Below, in pieces: positions 52,889-64,000 of a DNA stretch of 64,000 nucleotides. The position numbers were made by a program, and so were the translations under genes. The stretch's first letter is position 1, and each line of letters starts with the position of its first letter. Below the pieces are notes generated by a model, which was given only the letters and a program-made list of their open reading frames with translations, made no database searches and was not told where the DNA came from. Origin of the DNA: Hygrocybe punicea (Eukaryota > Basidiomycota > Agaricomycetes > Agaricales > Hygrophoraceae); assembly GCA_963556145.1 (NCBI GenBank), contig OY744464.1, forward strand, positions 2,976,001-3,040,000. Reading direction: 5' to 3'.

Positions 52889-54520
52889 TGTTACATTTTA
52901 CAACTCCACAACTCCAATTCCAATTCTGGAACCCACCATAATGATTCCACTTTACCACACCTTCCTTTTTTATTTCCTTTTGCCTTTGGTCATATTTTGG
53001 ACATCGTTGTTTATTCTTGTTCTTGTTTTCGTTTTATCCATTCTTCTAGAACAATCCAGACCAACCATGGACACATCCCCACATGACTTTGCTGTACCCG
53101 AATAGTCTCCTTGCTGACAAACATCATTGCCATTGTCTTTTCCCTTGCCCTGACATATTGTTTACTTCATCCCACGACAAACCGATACACAATGGCTGTA
53201 CTCCCAACACAGCTAATTACCGTAATCATCATTGGCAGCATTGCCATCACTTTCCTTATCGGTTTTTACCTTGTTATGATCTATCTTTGGCATCAGTACC
53301 AAAACCATTCTGCAATTGATATGTCCGACTTCCACCTCAACAATATCTCACCACGTAATTTACAATTGCCATTCTGGGATATATGGTTTCCACTTTCATA
53401 TTCTGTGCCTACCATTATCCTCCCTGACCATCCGACGGCATTCCTTACCTGCTTGTACACTCTGAACAATCCTCAATCACAAGACATTTCACTGTTCCCT
53501 CCAATCTGACCATCGCCGAAGCACACACCTTCAGACTTCGACTACAGACCATATGATTTCCCAATACAGTGAACCAACCCCTATTGTGTATTGTTCACAC
53601 GTCATCACTTCAATGCAGTACCTGACAACTTATTCCCACAGCTTGTCACCTGTGCCATGACTCAAAACCTGGACCACATTCATTTATTCTTTTCCATCTA
53701 TAACCTTGATACCTCCCACACTCATTTACAACAATACCCTTTCTTGGAAGAATACCAACATCAGGTGGACCTCATTGTTCCACACACAGAACAAGACATC
53801 ACCCCTCAATATGTCATCATCACAGACATCGTCACTGGCACAGCTTATGCTGTTCACATGTCTGACCTTGACTCACTATCCTAGTTGGTTTTTTCCTAAC
53901 ACATTCCTTTGTTTTCTTTCATACTGACCTTGTTGCTATATCCACGCTACCTCATGACACTCTCTTCACCAATCCCACACTGGATGAAACCCCTCTTCAA
54001 CCCGACCATGCAATGCACTTGCCAGACTGCACACTTGCCCATTACAGCAAGTACAGACCCCGAATTGGCAATTCTGCATGTCACATGATCTGATGACAAA
54101 CCATCCGAGTCATCTGGACCTCTTCTATCCTCAATGACACCCGGGCCTCCAGTTGGATCACGAGAACATCGACATGAGGACACCTCATGTACACCTCATG
54201 GTGAACACATGGTGTAGTTGGACATGTTGTAGCTTCATGGTTGTATTCCCATTTACCTCCCCTCAAGACCAGTCACTATATCTACTGTTCTTGTTGTTGG
54301 TTCGGACTTTTTCTTCTTTTCGTTTAGTCTGGTTCTTGGGGCAGACCCCCTTGTCTTGGGTAACCCCCACGGCTCGCAATGACTTTAGACCATGACCCCC
54401 CACTTGTAGCAGTGTTGTCTTAGTTGTAAGCAACAATGAAACTGCTGTTCTCTCTTCTGGAAACTGCCTCCTAGTTGAGTTGATTGTTGCTGGAGCCCGC
54501 TGCAGAAGCGATCCGTAACA
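52889..54520 (+). mobile_element. Solo LTR of family B, copy 4 (1632 bp)
   Basis: Starts TGTTACATTTTACAACTCC, ends GCGATCCGTAACA. The duplication is CAGGT (52884-52888 and 54521-54525). This copy has the longest open membrane frame (53111-53509). Confidence 0.92.
53111..53509 (+). CDS. LTR-borne frame with one strong transmembrane segment
   Basis: 132 codons containing AVLPTQLITVIIIGSIAITF followed by LIGFYLVMIYLWH, a hydrophobic helix of about 25 residues, and a preceding weaker one (IIAIVFSLALTYCLL). All five B LTRs keep the main segment. Four of them end the frame soon after DFHLDNIS with a stop; this copy reads on through TTA. It may be a remnant of a third frame that ran into the LTR, as in family C. 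Whether it is expressed is unknown. Confidence 0.3.
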   Translation: MLTNIIAIVFSLALTYCLLHPTTNRYTMAVLPTQLITVIIIGSIAITFLIGFYLVMIYLWHQYQNHSAIDMSDFHLNNISPRNLQLPFWDIWFPLSYSVPTIILPDHPTAFLTCLYTLNNPQSQDISLFPPI

Positions 54521-54727
54521 CAGGTGGACTGTGCTGGAGGTGTGGAATGGCGTAGATACAAGACACTGGTGTCGAGAGGGTCAGCAGCCTGTTTTGAATT
54601 GGAGAGGGTGTATAACACAAACCTTGGTGTTTGCAGCCATTGTTTGCATCGAGACATTCAGGGTTGGGGACATCGGATGACATACATTTGTGTCTATGCT
54701 CTGCTTGAACAAAAGTAATGGTGTAGT

Positions 54728-55085
54728 TGTGTTGTAGAGGCTCTGGATCGTGTGGATCCATATCCCCTTCATATCTGACACCGTTCCTGTCCATTCCTAT
54801 TCCTATATCATTGATTCTGCTCTTTTCCACTGATTCCGCTCCGGATTCTGCCTCTGGAATCATTCCTGCTGGCGATGCAATGTCCCTAATGACCTGGAAT
54901 CAGTACGTATATAGTTGTATATCATATTCCCGTCTCCCAGTACATAGCACCACTCCTCCTATCCTCCTCTCCACTTGACCCCTATCACTTACAGCCTTCG
55001 CTTGTAGCACATAGTTACCATAGCACAGGATCCCTCACAGTAGTATAAAAGTAGCACATTTACACTACAAAACCATATTGAAATA
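54728..55085. repeat. Dispersed repeat D, copy 2
   Basis: Aligns with 28970-29335 through GTAGAGGCTCTGG, GACACCGTTCCTG, TGGAATCAGTACGT, AGTACATAGCACC and AGTAGTATAAAAG. The class is unknown. Confidence 0.55.
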
Positions 55086-56153
55086 CAGGTTATTACAGTG
55101 CACTTCAGTTCTATTTCTTAGTCCACTCTTTGTATTGTCTACACCACTCTTCGTCCTTTCCCCCACACTCTCCCTCTGATTCCAGAATCCCTGGATTCGG
55201 GTTGGATTGATTAGACTTCTCTAAAGAAACTAATTCCTCTGATCACTTTCTAGCTGATCACCCCTTTCTGTAGATTCCTCATCTGGGTCTACAACAGAAC
55301 TCGCCGTCACAGTGTACTGAAAAAAAATGCACTTAAACCTTGACTGCAGTTAAAAAAGAGAGTTGCTTAAAAGTCTTGCACACTAGCATGGAAGCCCTTT
55401 GTCCATGCAAGTGCGCTGTGTCCTTGAGACACACCCATCAATGGGCCAAGGGTGATGATAGAAATGAAAAATGTGTTCAAGTTTGTGCCCGATTTGTCTC
55501 CACCTATTTCCAAGCTCCAGCCACAAAATAGAATACCATTTTAGAATAATCCGAGTCCATTTTACAGATATCAAAGCTTCTGTTACCTCATATGACTGTA
55601 ATATGATCAGGCTATGGCAAGACAGCACTATAGTGCTAGTCCGATATTAACTTACCACCCGTGGTACTGCAGCCCACACCATGTAGCAGACAATCAAGGA
55701 GAATGGATCATTTGAAGGATGGGAACAATTTAATTCAAGATGCCTGAACACAACATATGTTCCTGCAATATATACAAACATGAGATCCTGAGGGCACACA
55801 CACTGACAATGCCACTTATTGTCCCTGAGGTTTCAGAGAAAATGGTAAATAATGCCATGACCACAACTTGCTGTGTCACTTTTTGGCTGCTGCCAACACT
55901 GCCTTGTTGTTGGTCCAGAATGGGTTACTCCTGTCAAAAGCCACAGGAAGCATTTCTAGGGGGCCAGCTCTGTGGCTGATTGAGCATTCCTGTAAATACA
56001 TAGAACATGAGAGTAATGACCCACACTAATGCATCTGCAATGGCCTCCTTATATAGAGATTTGTTGCATCTGACAAAATCCTTGCTGAGTTGGGCAAGAG
56101 CAAGCACTTCGTGCAAGATGTCCATGTCCTTCTGATAGCTACAAAGTTTGAAG
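55086..56153. other. Unassigned, gene-relic-like sequence
   Basis: A minus-strand reading with possible splice sites gives fragments such as SKDFVRCNKSLYKEAIADAL and LAPLEMLPVAFDRSNPFWTN, broken by stops. It looks like decayed coding sequence of an unknown repeated gene. I could not name it. Confidence 0.3.
55110..55320. repeat. Dispersed repeat E, copy 1
   Basis: Shares TCCAGAATCCC, CACTTTCTAGCTGATCA and CTGTAGATTCCTC with 58384-58590. Probably part of the same unknown element as repeat D. Confidence 0.5.
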
Positions 56154-56158
56154 TGTAC

Positions 56159-57788
56159 TGTTACATTTTTCAACTCCGCAACTCCGATTCCAACTCCGGT
56201 ACCCACCATGACGATTGCACTTTACCACACCTTCATTTTTTGTTCCCTTTTCCCTTTTGCCTTCTTTTGGACATCATTGTTTATTCTTGTTCTTGTTCCC
56301 TTTTCTTCCCTTCTTCTAGAACAATCCAGACCGACCATGGACATATCCCACGTGACCTTGCTGTACCCGAAGAGTCTCCTTGCCGATGGACATCATCACC
56401 ATTGTCTTTTCCCTTACCTTGACATATTGTTTACTTCATCCCATGACAAACCGATTCATAATAAATTACTCCCAACACAGCTAATTACCGTAATCATCAT
56501 TGGCAGCATTGCCATCACTTTCCTTATCGGTTTTTGCCTTGTTATGATCTATCTTTGGCATTGGCACCGAAATCCTTCTGCCATTGATACTTCCAACTTC
56601 CACCTCGACAATATCTCACCACGTAATTGACAATTGCCATTCTTGGATATATGGTTTCCACTTTCATATTCTGTGCCTACCATTATCCTCCCTGATGATC
56701 CGATGACATTCCTCACCTGCTAGTGCACTCTGAACAATCCTCGATCACACAACATTTCACTGTTCCCTCCAATCTGACCATTGCCGAAGCACATACCTTC
56801 AGACTTCGACCACAGACTATACAACTTCCCAATACAGTGAACCGACCCCTATCGTTTATTGTTCACACGACATCACTTCAATGCAGTACCCGACATCTTA
56901 TTCCCACAGCTTGTCACTCGTGCCATGACTCGAAACCTGGACCCACATTCATTTATCCTATTCCATCCGTAACCTTGATATTTCCCACACTCGTTTACAA
57001 CACTACCCTTTCTTGGATGAATACCAACATCAGGTGGACCACGTTATTCTACACACAGGACAAGACATCACCCCTCGATACGTCATCAACACACACATCA
57101 TCATCTGGTACAGCTGATGCTGTTCGCATGTCTGACCTCGACTAGCCCACTGTCTTAGTTGGTTTTCCCTCCATACATTCCTTTGTTTTCTTTCATACCA
57201 ACCTTGCCGCTATATCCACATTACCTCAAGACACTCCCTTCACCAATCCCATGCTGGACAATACCCCTCTTCGACCCGGCCATGCATCACACTTGCCAGA
57301 CTGCGCACTTGCCCATTACAGCAAGTGTAGACCCTGAATTGGCAATTCTGCATGTCACATGATCTGATGACAAATCATCCGAGTCATCTGGACCTCTTCT
57401 ATCCTCAATGATACCCGGGCCTCCAGTTAGATCACAAGAACATTGACATGAGGACGCCTCATATGCGCCTCATGGTGAACACATGGTGTAGTTGGACATG
57501 TTGTAGCTTCATGGTTGCATTTCTATTTACCTCCCCTCAAGACCAGTCACCATATGTACTGTTCTTGTTGTTGGTTCGGACTTTTTCTTCTTTCTTTTCC
57601 TTACGTTTAGTCAGGTTCTTGGGGCAGACTCATCTTGTTTTGGGTAACCCCCACGGGACCATGACCCTCCTTGTAGCAGTGTTGTCTTAGTTGTAAGCAA
57701 CAATGAAAACTGCTCTCCTCTCCTCTGGAATTCGATCCCTAGTTAAGTTGATTGTTGCCAGAGCCCACTGCAGAAGCAATCCGTAATA
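56159..57788 (+). mobile_element. Solo LTR of family B, copy 5 (1630 bp)
   Basis: Starts TGTTACATTTTTCAACTCC; the 3' end has mutated to CCGTAATA. The duplication is TGTAC (56154-56158 and 57789-57793). In the membrane frame the starting Met is lost (NKLLPTQLITVIIIG). Confidence 0.92.
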
Positions 57789-57793
57789 TGTAC

Positions 57794-58761
57794 TGATGAG
57801 TCCTTGGCTCCATGGGCTACTTTCAGATGGAGTGAAGCAGCTGGCAGAGGGTCAGAACTTGGCCAACATGATGTCAAAATATGCATACCAATATAGCTAT
57901 GTATTTGCGTACAGTGGTTGAGATGGTCTCTCCATCAGACCACAGATACTTGGCATGGCCACTTTGCTCAAAGTTTTTGATAGTAGCCTCATAGACTTCA
58001 CCCCTGAACAACCTGATAATGCCCTAAGTCCTAGATCAGTAGGGTCCAATCTACCAACACAAGTTTTTCTCACCCTCACATCGCTCAAATATGGCAGAGT
58101 TGTACCACCCAAGACCTTTGCTGCAAGTGCTGTATTATGGTTTCATGCCTTTTTTGTGGCAGCCTTTTTGTAAAAACCAAGTGTTGGGCATGGTGAAGGG
58201 CAAGAATCATTGTGTTGGACCTTCTTGTTTTTATAAACAAATTTCTCCATCATGCGGATGTCTCTAGCATGGTGATTCAGCAGTTGGTTCTGGAGAAAAC
58301 ATCTGGTTGCATAATTGCCAACAATGTCTACTAGATATTAGGACGGCATCTTATCATCACACCTCAGTTCTATAAGTTTAGCTTCCACTTAGTACCCTTC
58401 ACATTCCTCTTTGTCCTTTTCTCTACACTTCCCCTCTGTTCCAGAACCCCCAGATCTGGGTAGATTTGATTAAGACAATTCCATACAAAACTTTGGACTC
58501 CTACAATCACTTTCTAGCTGATCAACCCCTACTGTAGATTCCTCTTCCAGGTCTACACCGACACTTGCCATCACACCACTTCCTTTTCGACATTCCATCA
58601 CTATTTCTTCACCTTTTTTTCACCATGACCTGCCATTGTTGGATCCATCTGGGGTAGACTAGTCTTCTATCACTGTTCTTCTTTCTTTTCTGTGTTCTTT
58701 CCATCTGTTCTACCTTTCTGTTTCTTTTGTCTTTCACTAGTGATGAGGGTGTCGCTACAGA
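57794..58761. other. Unassigned sequence with decayed minus-strand coding look
   Basis: A minus-strand fragment (LGGTTLPYLSDVRVRKTCVG) near 57900-58110 and another upstream (FVYKNKKVQHNDSCPSPCP) are separated by a stop. No family is recognised. Repeat E copy 2 lies at 58384-58590. Confidence 0.3.
58384..58590. repeat. Dispersed repeat E, copy 2
   Basis: See 55110-55320; moderate identity over about 200 bases. Confidence 0.5.
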
Positions 58762-58930
58762 GATGGGAGGCACTTGTAGTGGCTGTACCTGGGCTGTCAT
58801 GTGACTCAGGTCCCACAGTTGATTCCATTATGTAGGACTTTCCTGTCCTAATCAATCCCATCTCATACCATCATGACCCTGATTCCACCATGACCCCTCG
58901 AGCACCCTCAGACCCACTCCAATGGTCACT
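58762..58930 (+). mobile_element. tRNA-derived SINE, copy 2
   Basis: Aligns with 14901-15066: CTTGTAGTGGCTG, TACCTGGGCTGTCATGTGAC, GGACTTTCCTGTCC and GACCCACTCCAATGG. The A box (GGCACTTGTAGTGG) is more degenerate than in copy 1. Confidence 0.6.
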
Positions 58931-60737
58931 CGCCAACTCACAATTAACTTACCCCATCTTGTCCATCTGACATTTTGTCTCACTATCTTCATTCTACAAC
59001 TATACTGCTGGTGTGGCATTTCATCAGCCAACAGGGAATGCCTTACCGAAGACTGGTATACAACATTACACTAACATAAATTGTGATTTGAGAAGGCCAA
59101 ACTATGCTTAAGCACACCACAGAGCATTACAGGCCAGGTCAGCTCAGTGTAGTTGTGGCAGACCACACTGGCATAGGTAAGCATGTACTCCATAGGAATA
59201 TCCATATTTCTCTACATTCTAATCAAAAGAATTTTGGATGAAAAGCAAACAGCAATCTAAGCATTAATTTTTTGTTCCTTGGCTGTGACCAATGACATCT
59301 TGGATTCAAGAGCATATCCTGAAACAAGGGCACTTGTCAACTCTAAGCCACCTTCTAGTGCCTTGCAAATGTTAGTGAATATCTCAAAATTTTCCTCATC
59401 CAGACAACTCCTCAGCCTATGTGGTAGAAGGCAGGGAAAGCTAAACTTTCTGCCCCTACATATGTCACCAAGTCATGGTTGTTGGATGAATTGTATATTG
59501 TGTGGTTAGTATGTTGTCTTTGCAGACTGACCTAGCTTGGCAGGACCAAATTCAACAGCCAGCTATTGATGGTGACATTTTGTGGGGGTGTCTTCACTAA
59601 ATAGGCATCATCGGCTTGTTGTGGAGAGGTTAGAGTGGGAGCAACATATACCTCATCTGATGTGGTTGGTACCAGATATTGGAAAGCTCATGGGCAATGT
59701 AGGTGACTTGATGGATCATGTGTTGGAGCAAGTTTGCAAGTCTTACTTCATCTCAAATCATCACCATCATTACAAATGAGATCCACCGATAATCCTCGAG
59801 TTGCTCTTGTCTCTCAACATATTGCTAAGCACATCTTCAGGGCAATTCTGCTGCATGATGTAAAAAGGTTCTTTCCAGAGTTTGATATTCCTACAAACTG
59901 TCCTGTTTTGGTGAATCTGTCTTCCATGTGAGCTCAATCTTCTTCTGTTCCACTGGGCAACCCTCACCAATTTGGATGAGATTCACCTCCTGTTTATTGT
60001 TACAAGGAGTCCCTAATCAACCATATTGTGTGTGTCCTCCCTCAGTTGTTGGGCTGGACAGAGCATCCTATTTATACATGGTACCTAGAATCAAACTACA
60101 TTCAATACATTCTTCTCAATCTCAACTTGTAGCCTAGTAGCTTTGTATCAAGTCACCATAGCATCATTGCATCCCAGGGCAAAGAGAAATTGTGCCTACT
60201 TTTCATTGTCCTGCAAGGGTTGGCCAATAGTAGAGAACTCTTCAAGAGATTAATTTGGGAAGGATCAAGCCCAAAAACAAAAAAACAAATGGCATAGCAA
60301 GATTGAATGGGCCATTGTAGTGTTAAAAGATAGTGAGATTGTTTCTGAATCAAGTAAGCACACCTCACCTATCTTTGTATTTCTCCTGGATGGTGCAGAT
60401 GTAAACATGGTGTATCACAAATCTATGTATACTAAGCTTCCCCCAACAGGTAGGCTATATTTGTGTAGATCTTTGTACTGAAACATGGCTCCAATGCCAG
60501 TACAAAAGCTCTGCTTGCTTGCAGAAGCACAAGAATTTGAGAATGCAATCACTGGTTTTTCAACTAGCAAGAAAATGAAAGGGGGACAGAATGTCAAAAA
60601 AGAATATTCTTTGAAGATGAATAGCTGACATATCTTGTAGCACTGTTAAGTCTCATTACAGCCACATCTGCTCTAGGGAATATGGAAGCAATGTTGAACA
60701 ATTCAAAACCAATCAGACATTACAGCTGGGCACCCAA
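58931..60737. other. Unassigned repeat-region sequence
   Basis: No gene is recognised. Short frames in several registers (for example 59582-59779) look like decayed coding sequence. Confidence 0.3.
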
Positions 60738-60849
60738 TAGTGTTGCCTCAACTTGGCTGGTCAGGAAAATCTAATCCTGGTTCTGGTTGTGCACCAAAAA
60801 TCAGAACCGGGATCAGCTTTTCCGGACCAGCCAAATTGAGGCAACACTA
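60738..60849. mobile_element. Very short hAT-type MITE (112 bp)
   Basis: Inverted ends TAGTGTTGCCTCAACTTGGC and a perfect 8-base duplication GCACCCAA (60730-60737 and 60850-60857). The arms extend nearly to the centre. Confidence 0.9.
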
Positions 60850-61430
60850 GCACCCAATAATATTGCACAAGTGTGGCACGCTTATAACACACCACCCACA
60901 ACACACTGTCATGTCTTGGAAAATAAGTAACAACATCGGTTTCAAACCCATGCAGAGTTGGAACCCCTAGAGATGACAGGTATGGTTAGGGATTATCAAA
61001 TCCAGATCTAGCCCAAACCTGTACCCAACTCTATCAACCCATGAGTAGTGTATTGAGATCCAATCCTGGTTGCAAGGGCCTGACATGTGTAACTGAAGGT
61101 CTGTACTCTAGATACCGAATCTGAACCTGTGGAAGCCACTGTTATGTATTTGCTGCTCAGGCAGACTCCAGCAAAAACTAACACAAGTGAGGATGAGGAT
61201 AAGCAAAGAGTATATTCAGTACAGTGGCAACCTGAGCAACAAGACTAATCTAGAAAAAAAGTGACTTATGAAGGACAACAAGAGGAGCAAGGGCAAAACA
61301 ATGAGGGATAGAAAAGCCATAGTGGTCAGATAAGGCAGTGGAGGTGGGAAGGAAGGTGTACAGCTGGTTGAAGGAATCATCAGTAACTGAAATTTTGTGT
61401 ATTTGAGAACTTTTAATGTAATTAAGCAAT
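60850..61430. other. Unassigned sequence, possible LTR relic
   Basis: From 61141 TGTTATGTATTTGCTGCTC and CAGACTCCAGCAAAA faintly resemble a reversed family B/C LTR end. Too diverged to call. Confidence 0.25.
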
Positions 61431-61672
61431 AACTCATGAAATACTATATGGATTGACATGGTTATGAAGGGAGATTTGTACTATTTCCAGGGGCTGTCTA
61501 CCCCTATAATTACATTTGGACAATATTGAGTGTGTGGTGAATTGCAGATGAAATAAATAGTAAACTAACAATTTTTGACACCAATAAAATATTGTAAAGT
61601 TATGCCATCAAAAGAGATTGAATGGAGCAAGATTGTAGGGGGAAATTTGTTTACTTTTTCAAGGGCTATTAG
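61431..61672. repeat. Diverged part-copy of the long foldback element, without the Gypsy insertion
   Basis: Follows the arm of the 15264-28160 element through GACATGGTTATGAAGG, GATGAAATAAATAG, TTTTTGACACC and TTTTTCAAGGGCTAT. It crosses the site where Gypsy A inserted in the other copy, thus showing the empty-site state. Confidence 0.7.
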
Positions 61673-62165
61673 TGTATATAGTATATCTAATGTATGGGAG
61701 CAAAATGTTTTAGAGTGCTGTGAGTGATGTGGGGTCAAGTTCACCAACGGCTCCCAAGTGCTCAAAATGTCAAACACCAAATTGACTAAAAATAGAATAT
61801 TGGGCTGTCCCAATGGTGTATACAGTATGTCTAATGAATGGGACCAAAAGCCCGATTTTTAGAGGTCTGGGAGTATCTTGGGACCAAGTTCACCCGCTAA
61901 CCCCTGATGACTCAAAATCACAGACACCCAAGTCTCTAAAAATCGGGTATAAGGCTGTCCCAATAGTGTATATAGTATATCTAATTAATGAAGGGGACCA
62001 AAAGTCTGATTTTCAGAGGTCGGTGAGTGTCTTGGGACCAAGTTAACCCGCTGACCCCCAATTACTCAAAATCACAGACACCAAAGCCTCTAAAAATCGG
62101 GTATTAGGCTGTCCCAATAGTGTATATAGTATGTCTAATGAATGGGACCAGAATTCTGATTTTTA
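61671..62165. repeat. Tandem array, period about 141-154 bp, about 3.3 units
   Basis: Units start near 61674, 61815, 61966 and 62120 with GTGTATATAGTATGTCTAAT. Each holds an inverted pair (CTGATTTTTAGAGG and CCTCTAAAAATCGG) that can form a hairpin. Confidence 0.75.
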
Positions 62166-62224
62166 GATGTCAATTTCTCCACGCGCCATACCAAATCATC
62201 AGGGTTTACTATCACTATGGATCC

Positions 62225-63010
62225 TTTACCTGAATCCCAACCATAAGCATCCAAATATGGGTTGTCTCATAAAACATAAACCATGTTCTAATTATTTCAA
62301 AATATTCATACTAGCCTCAGTTCTTATCAGAATCAGCTGAAAATTGAACTGCTGACTAATATCACCATTTCGGGCAATGTGTGACTGTCACATGTGACCA
62401 ATCTAACCATATAAGGTAATTTTTGATATTATATAGCCAATTTTTTGCTGATCGCAATGGTGATAGTTGCATGTGACCAGTCTAACCATATAAGGTAATT
62501 TTTTATAATATATGCTAAATTTTGTACTGATCCTCATAAACTTCATTGCATATAACAAATCTAATTACGAGTTCTTTTAATTTATTAAAAGACTTGTTCT
62601 TTATGAGACCTGGTTCAGTGAGGGTTCATAATTAATTAATTGATTGATTAATTGATTAATTGATAAAGTTGATCGCCTATAGACAAAATTTTTTTGGGTA
62701 AGAGATATGATTCCACTTCTGATACTGGAAAGTAACACCAAGTTGGGGCCAAGTTTGGACAATCTTACATAAGCATCCAAATATAGGTTGCCTCACAAAA
62801 GACAAACTACCTGCAATTATATTCAAAATATTCATACTGGTCTCAATTCTGATCGGAATCAGCTAAGAATTGAACTGCTGACTAATATAACCATTTTGGG
62901 CAAGGTGTGACTGTCACATGTGACCGCTCTAACCATATAAGGCAATTTCTGATATTGTACAGCAATTTTTTTGCTGATCACAATGGTGTTAGTCACATGT
63001 GACCAGAAAA
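62225..63010. repeat. Direct duplication of about 0.5 kb, AT-rich
   Basis: 62225-62510 and 62765-63005 share CATAAGCATCCAAATA, CAAAATATTCATACT, GAATTGAACTGCTGACTAAT and GTGTGACTGTCACATGTGAC. A third partial unit follows at 63335-63470 after an unrelated GC-richer segment (63011-63334) with no recognised content. Confidence 0.6.
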
Positions 63011-63540
63011 AAATACACGGCAGCTAACTAGGGGATGAGGCAAGGTAAATCAGAGAAATGGGCAAAGTGATGCGAGACATACCTCGGAGACGAGACAAGG
63101 GGCTTAGGAGACCCTTGGGGCGTTTCCGAGGTATATGACTCGCTGGCAGAAAGAAGAGCCACAGGGCAGCGTAAGGTTTGACATCAAGCAGGGATGGCAA
63201 ATGGCGGGCTGTCAGCAGGTGACGGCTCCAGCGAGTGTGTCAGCCAGTGGCTGGTAGTGGCAGAGGACACGTTGGGTGTCGAGGGATAGTGAGAGTGCAA
63301 CCGTGTGATTAGCCAAATGTAAACTTAGTTTAAAAAACGATTTTTTTGCTGATCACAATGGTGACAGTCACATGTGACCAGTCTAACCATATCAGGTAAT
63401 TTTACACCACATATGCTAAATTTTGAGCTGATCACAGGAGTCATAGTCATATGTGACCTCTGTTACTGTATATGGAAATATCAGCCATATAAGCAGAAAT
63501 GAGTTTAACTCAGATGATATACTGATATTTTCACTTATTG

Positions 63541-63885
63541 CTGTTTTCAAAATGTATGACTTTTCTTGAAAAAATAAATCGTCCAAAGAACAAAGGACCA
63601 TAATCAAGAGAAAGTTTCTATATATGGTAGCACTGGTAAGCATTTACTTGAGTCAATGTCAGACAATGAAGAGGAGATCAATGAGGGCTGTACATGTTCA
63701 GCAATTTTTTTATTGACATTGTACACAAGGGGCTACAGTAACCACAACGATGGAAAAGGGTTCGCATTCACTGTCCAGTTCACAGTGCTACCATATATAG
63801 AAACTGTCTCACGATTATGGTCCTTCATTCTTTGAAAGATTTATTTTTTCAAAAAAAGTCATGCATTTTGAAAACAGCTATAAAA
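63541..63885. mobile_element. Foldback (long-TIR) element near the window end
   Basis: 63541-63633 and 63783-63880 are inverted copies, sharing CTATATATGGTAGCACTG, GGACCATAAT and GCTGTTTTCAAAATG. The outer limits and target duplication are not clear. Confidence 0.6.
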
Positions 63886-64000
63886 CATAAAATTCAATGT
63901 GATATCACTGTACATACATTATCTTACATGCTAATTATATATTTCAAGCAACATCAGTTGATGTTCATAACAATCATACAAATAAAAATCCAACAACAGA

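Noticed and set aside
61141..61390. Possible reversed LTR relic (TGTTATGTATTTGCTGC).
   Set aside because: Similarity to family B/C ends is limited to short patches; no partner end or duplication was found.

Overview
The window looks like a gene-to-repeat boundary in the genome of a basidiomycete fungus, most likely an Agaricomycete. The evidence is many short GT-AG introns of about 45-80 bases, compact host genes with fungal-type proteins, Tf1/sushi-type chromoviruses, and the hAT and PIF/Harbinger transposases common in mushrooms and relatives.

Bases 1-13164 are the gene-rich part. In order they hold the 3' end of a WDR89-like WD40 gene (+), the mitochondrial tRNA-modification GTPase MSS1 (-), calcineurin regulatory subunit B (+), a serine/glutamine-rich basidiomycete protein of unknown role (-), a TTI2-like subunit of the TTT co-chaperone complex (-), and a SWD1/RBBP5-like COMPASS WD40 subunit (+). 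The last two start only 59 bases apart on opposite strands. Between the WDR89-like gene and MSS1 lie two terminal-inverted-repeat elements, one inserted into the target duplication of the other.

Bases 13165-64000 are almost entirely mobile DNA, much of it nested. A long foldback element (15264-28160) was entered by a small hairpin element, a full-length Ty3/Gypsy element (family A, 15796-22861, minus strand) and a PIF/Harbinger element (23472-28110). The Harbinger element was in turn entered by a solo LTR of a third family. A second Gypsy family (C) has two full-length copies. C1 (29998-37121, minus) has LTRs that read as identical and appears fully open. C2 (39113-47924, plus) lies inside a 1.65-kb solo LTR of family B and carries another B solo LTR in its gag. 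Five B solo LTRs, a full-length hAT element (48634-52162), several hAT-type MITEs, two copies of a tRNA-derived SINE and tandem arrays fill the rest. Nearly all insertions keep perfect target-site duplications, so the order of many events can be read.

The most unusual content is in the Gypsy elements. Family C Pol carries, after the chromodomain, a C-terminal region that resembles an ASCH/PUA-like RNA-binding fold. It is followed by a third open reading frame that runs into the 3' LTR. Both C copies, and family A, have an 11-base primer-binding site complementary to the predicted first 11 bases of their own transcript, as in Tf1 self-priming; the pairing covaries between C1 and C2. Family A has an antisense, intron-containing gene for a coiled-coil protein with a six-cysteine cluster of Zn2Cys6 spacing, set tail-to-tail with pol. 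Disabled transposase and pol genes are broken mainly by CGA-to-TGA changes, which suggests decay by cytosine methylation and deamination. From about 55 kb to the end there is no recognisable host gene.
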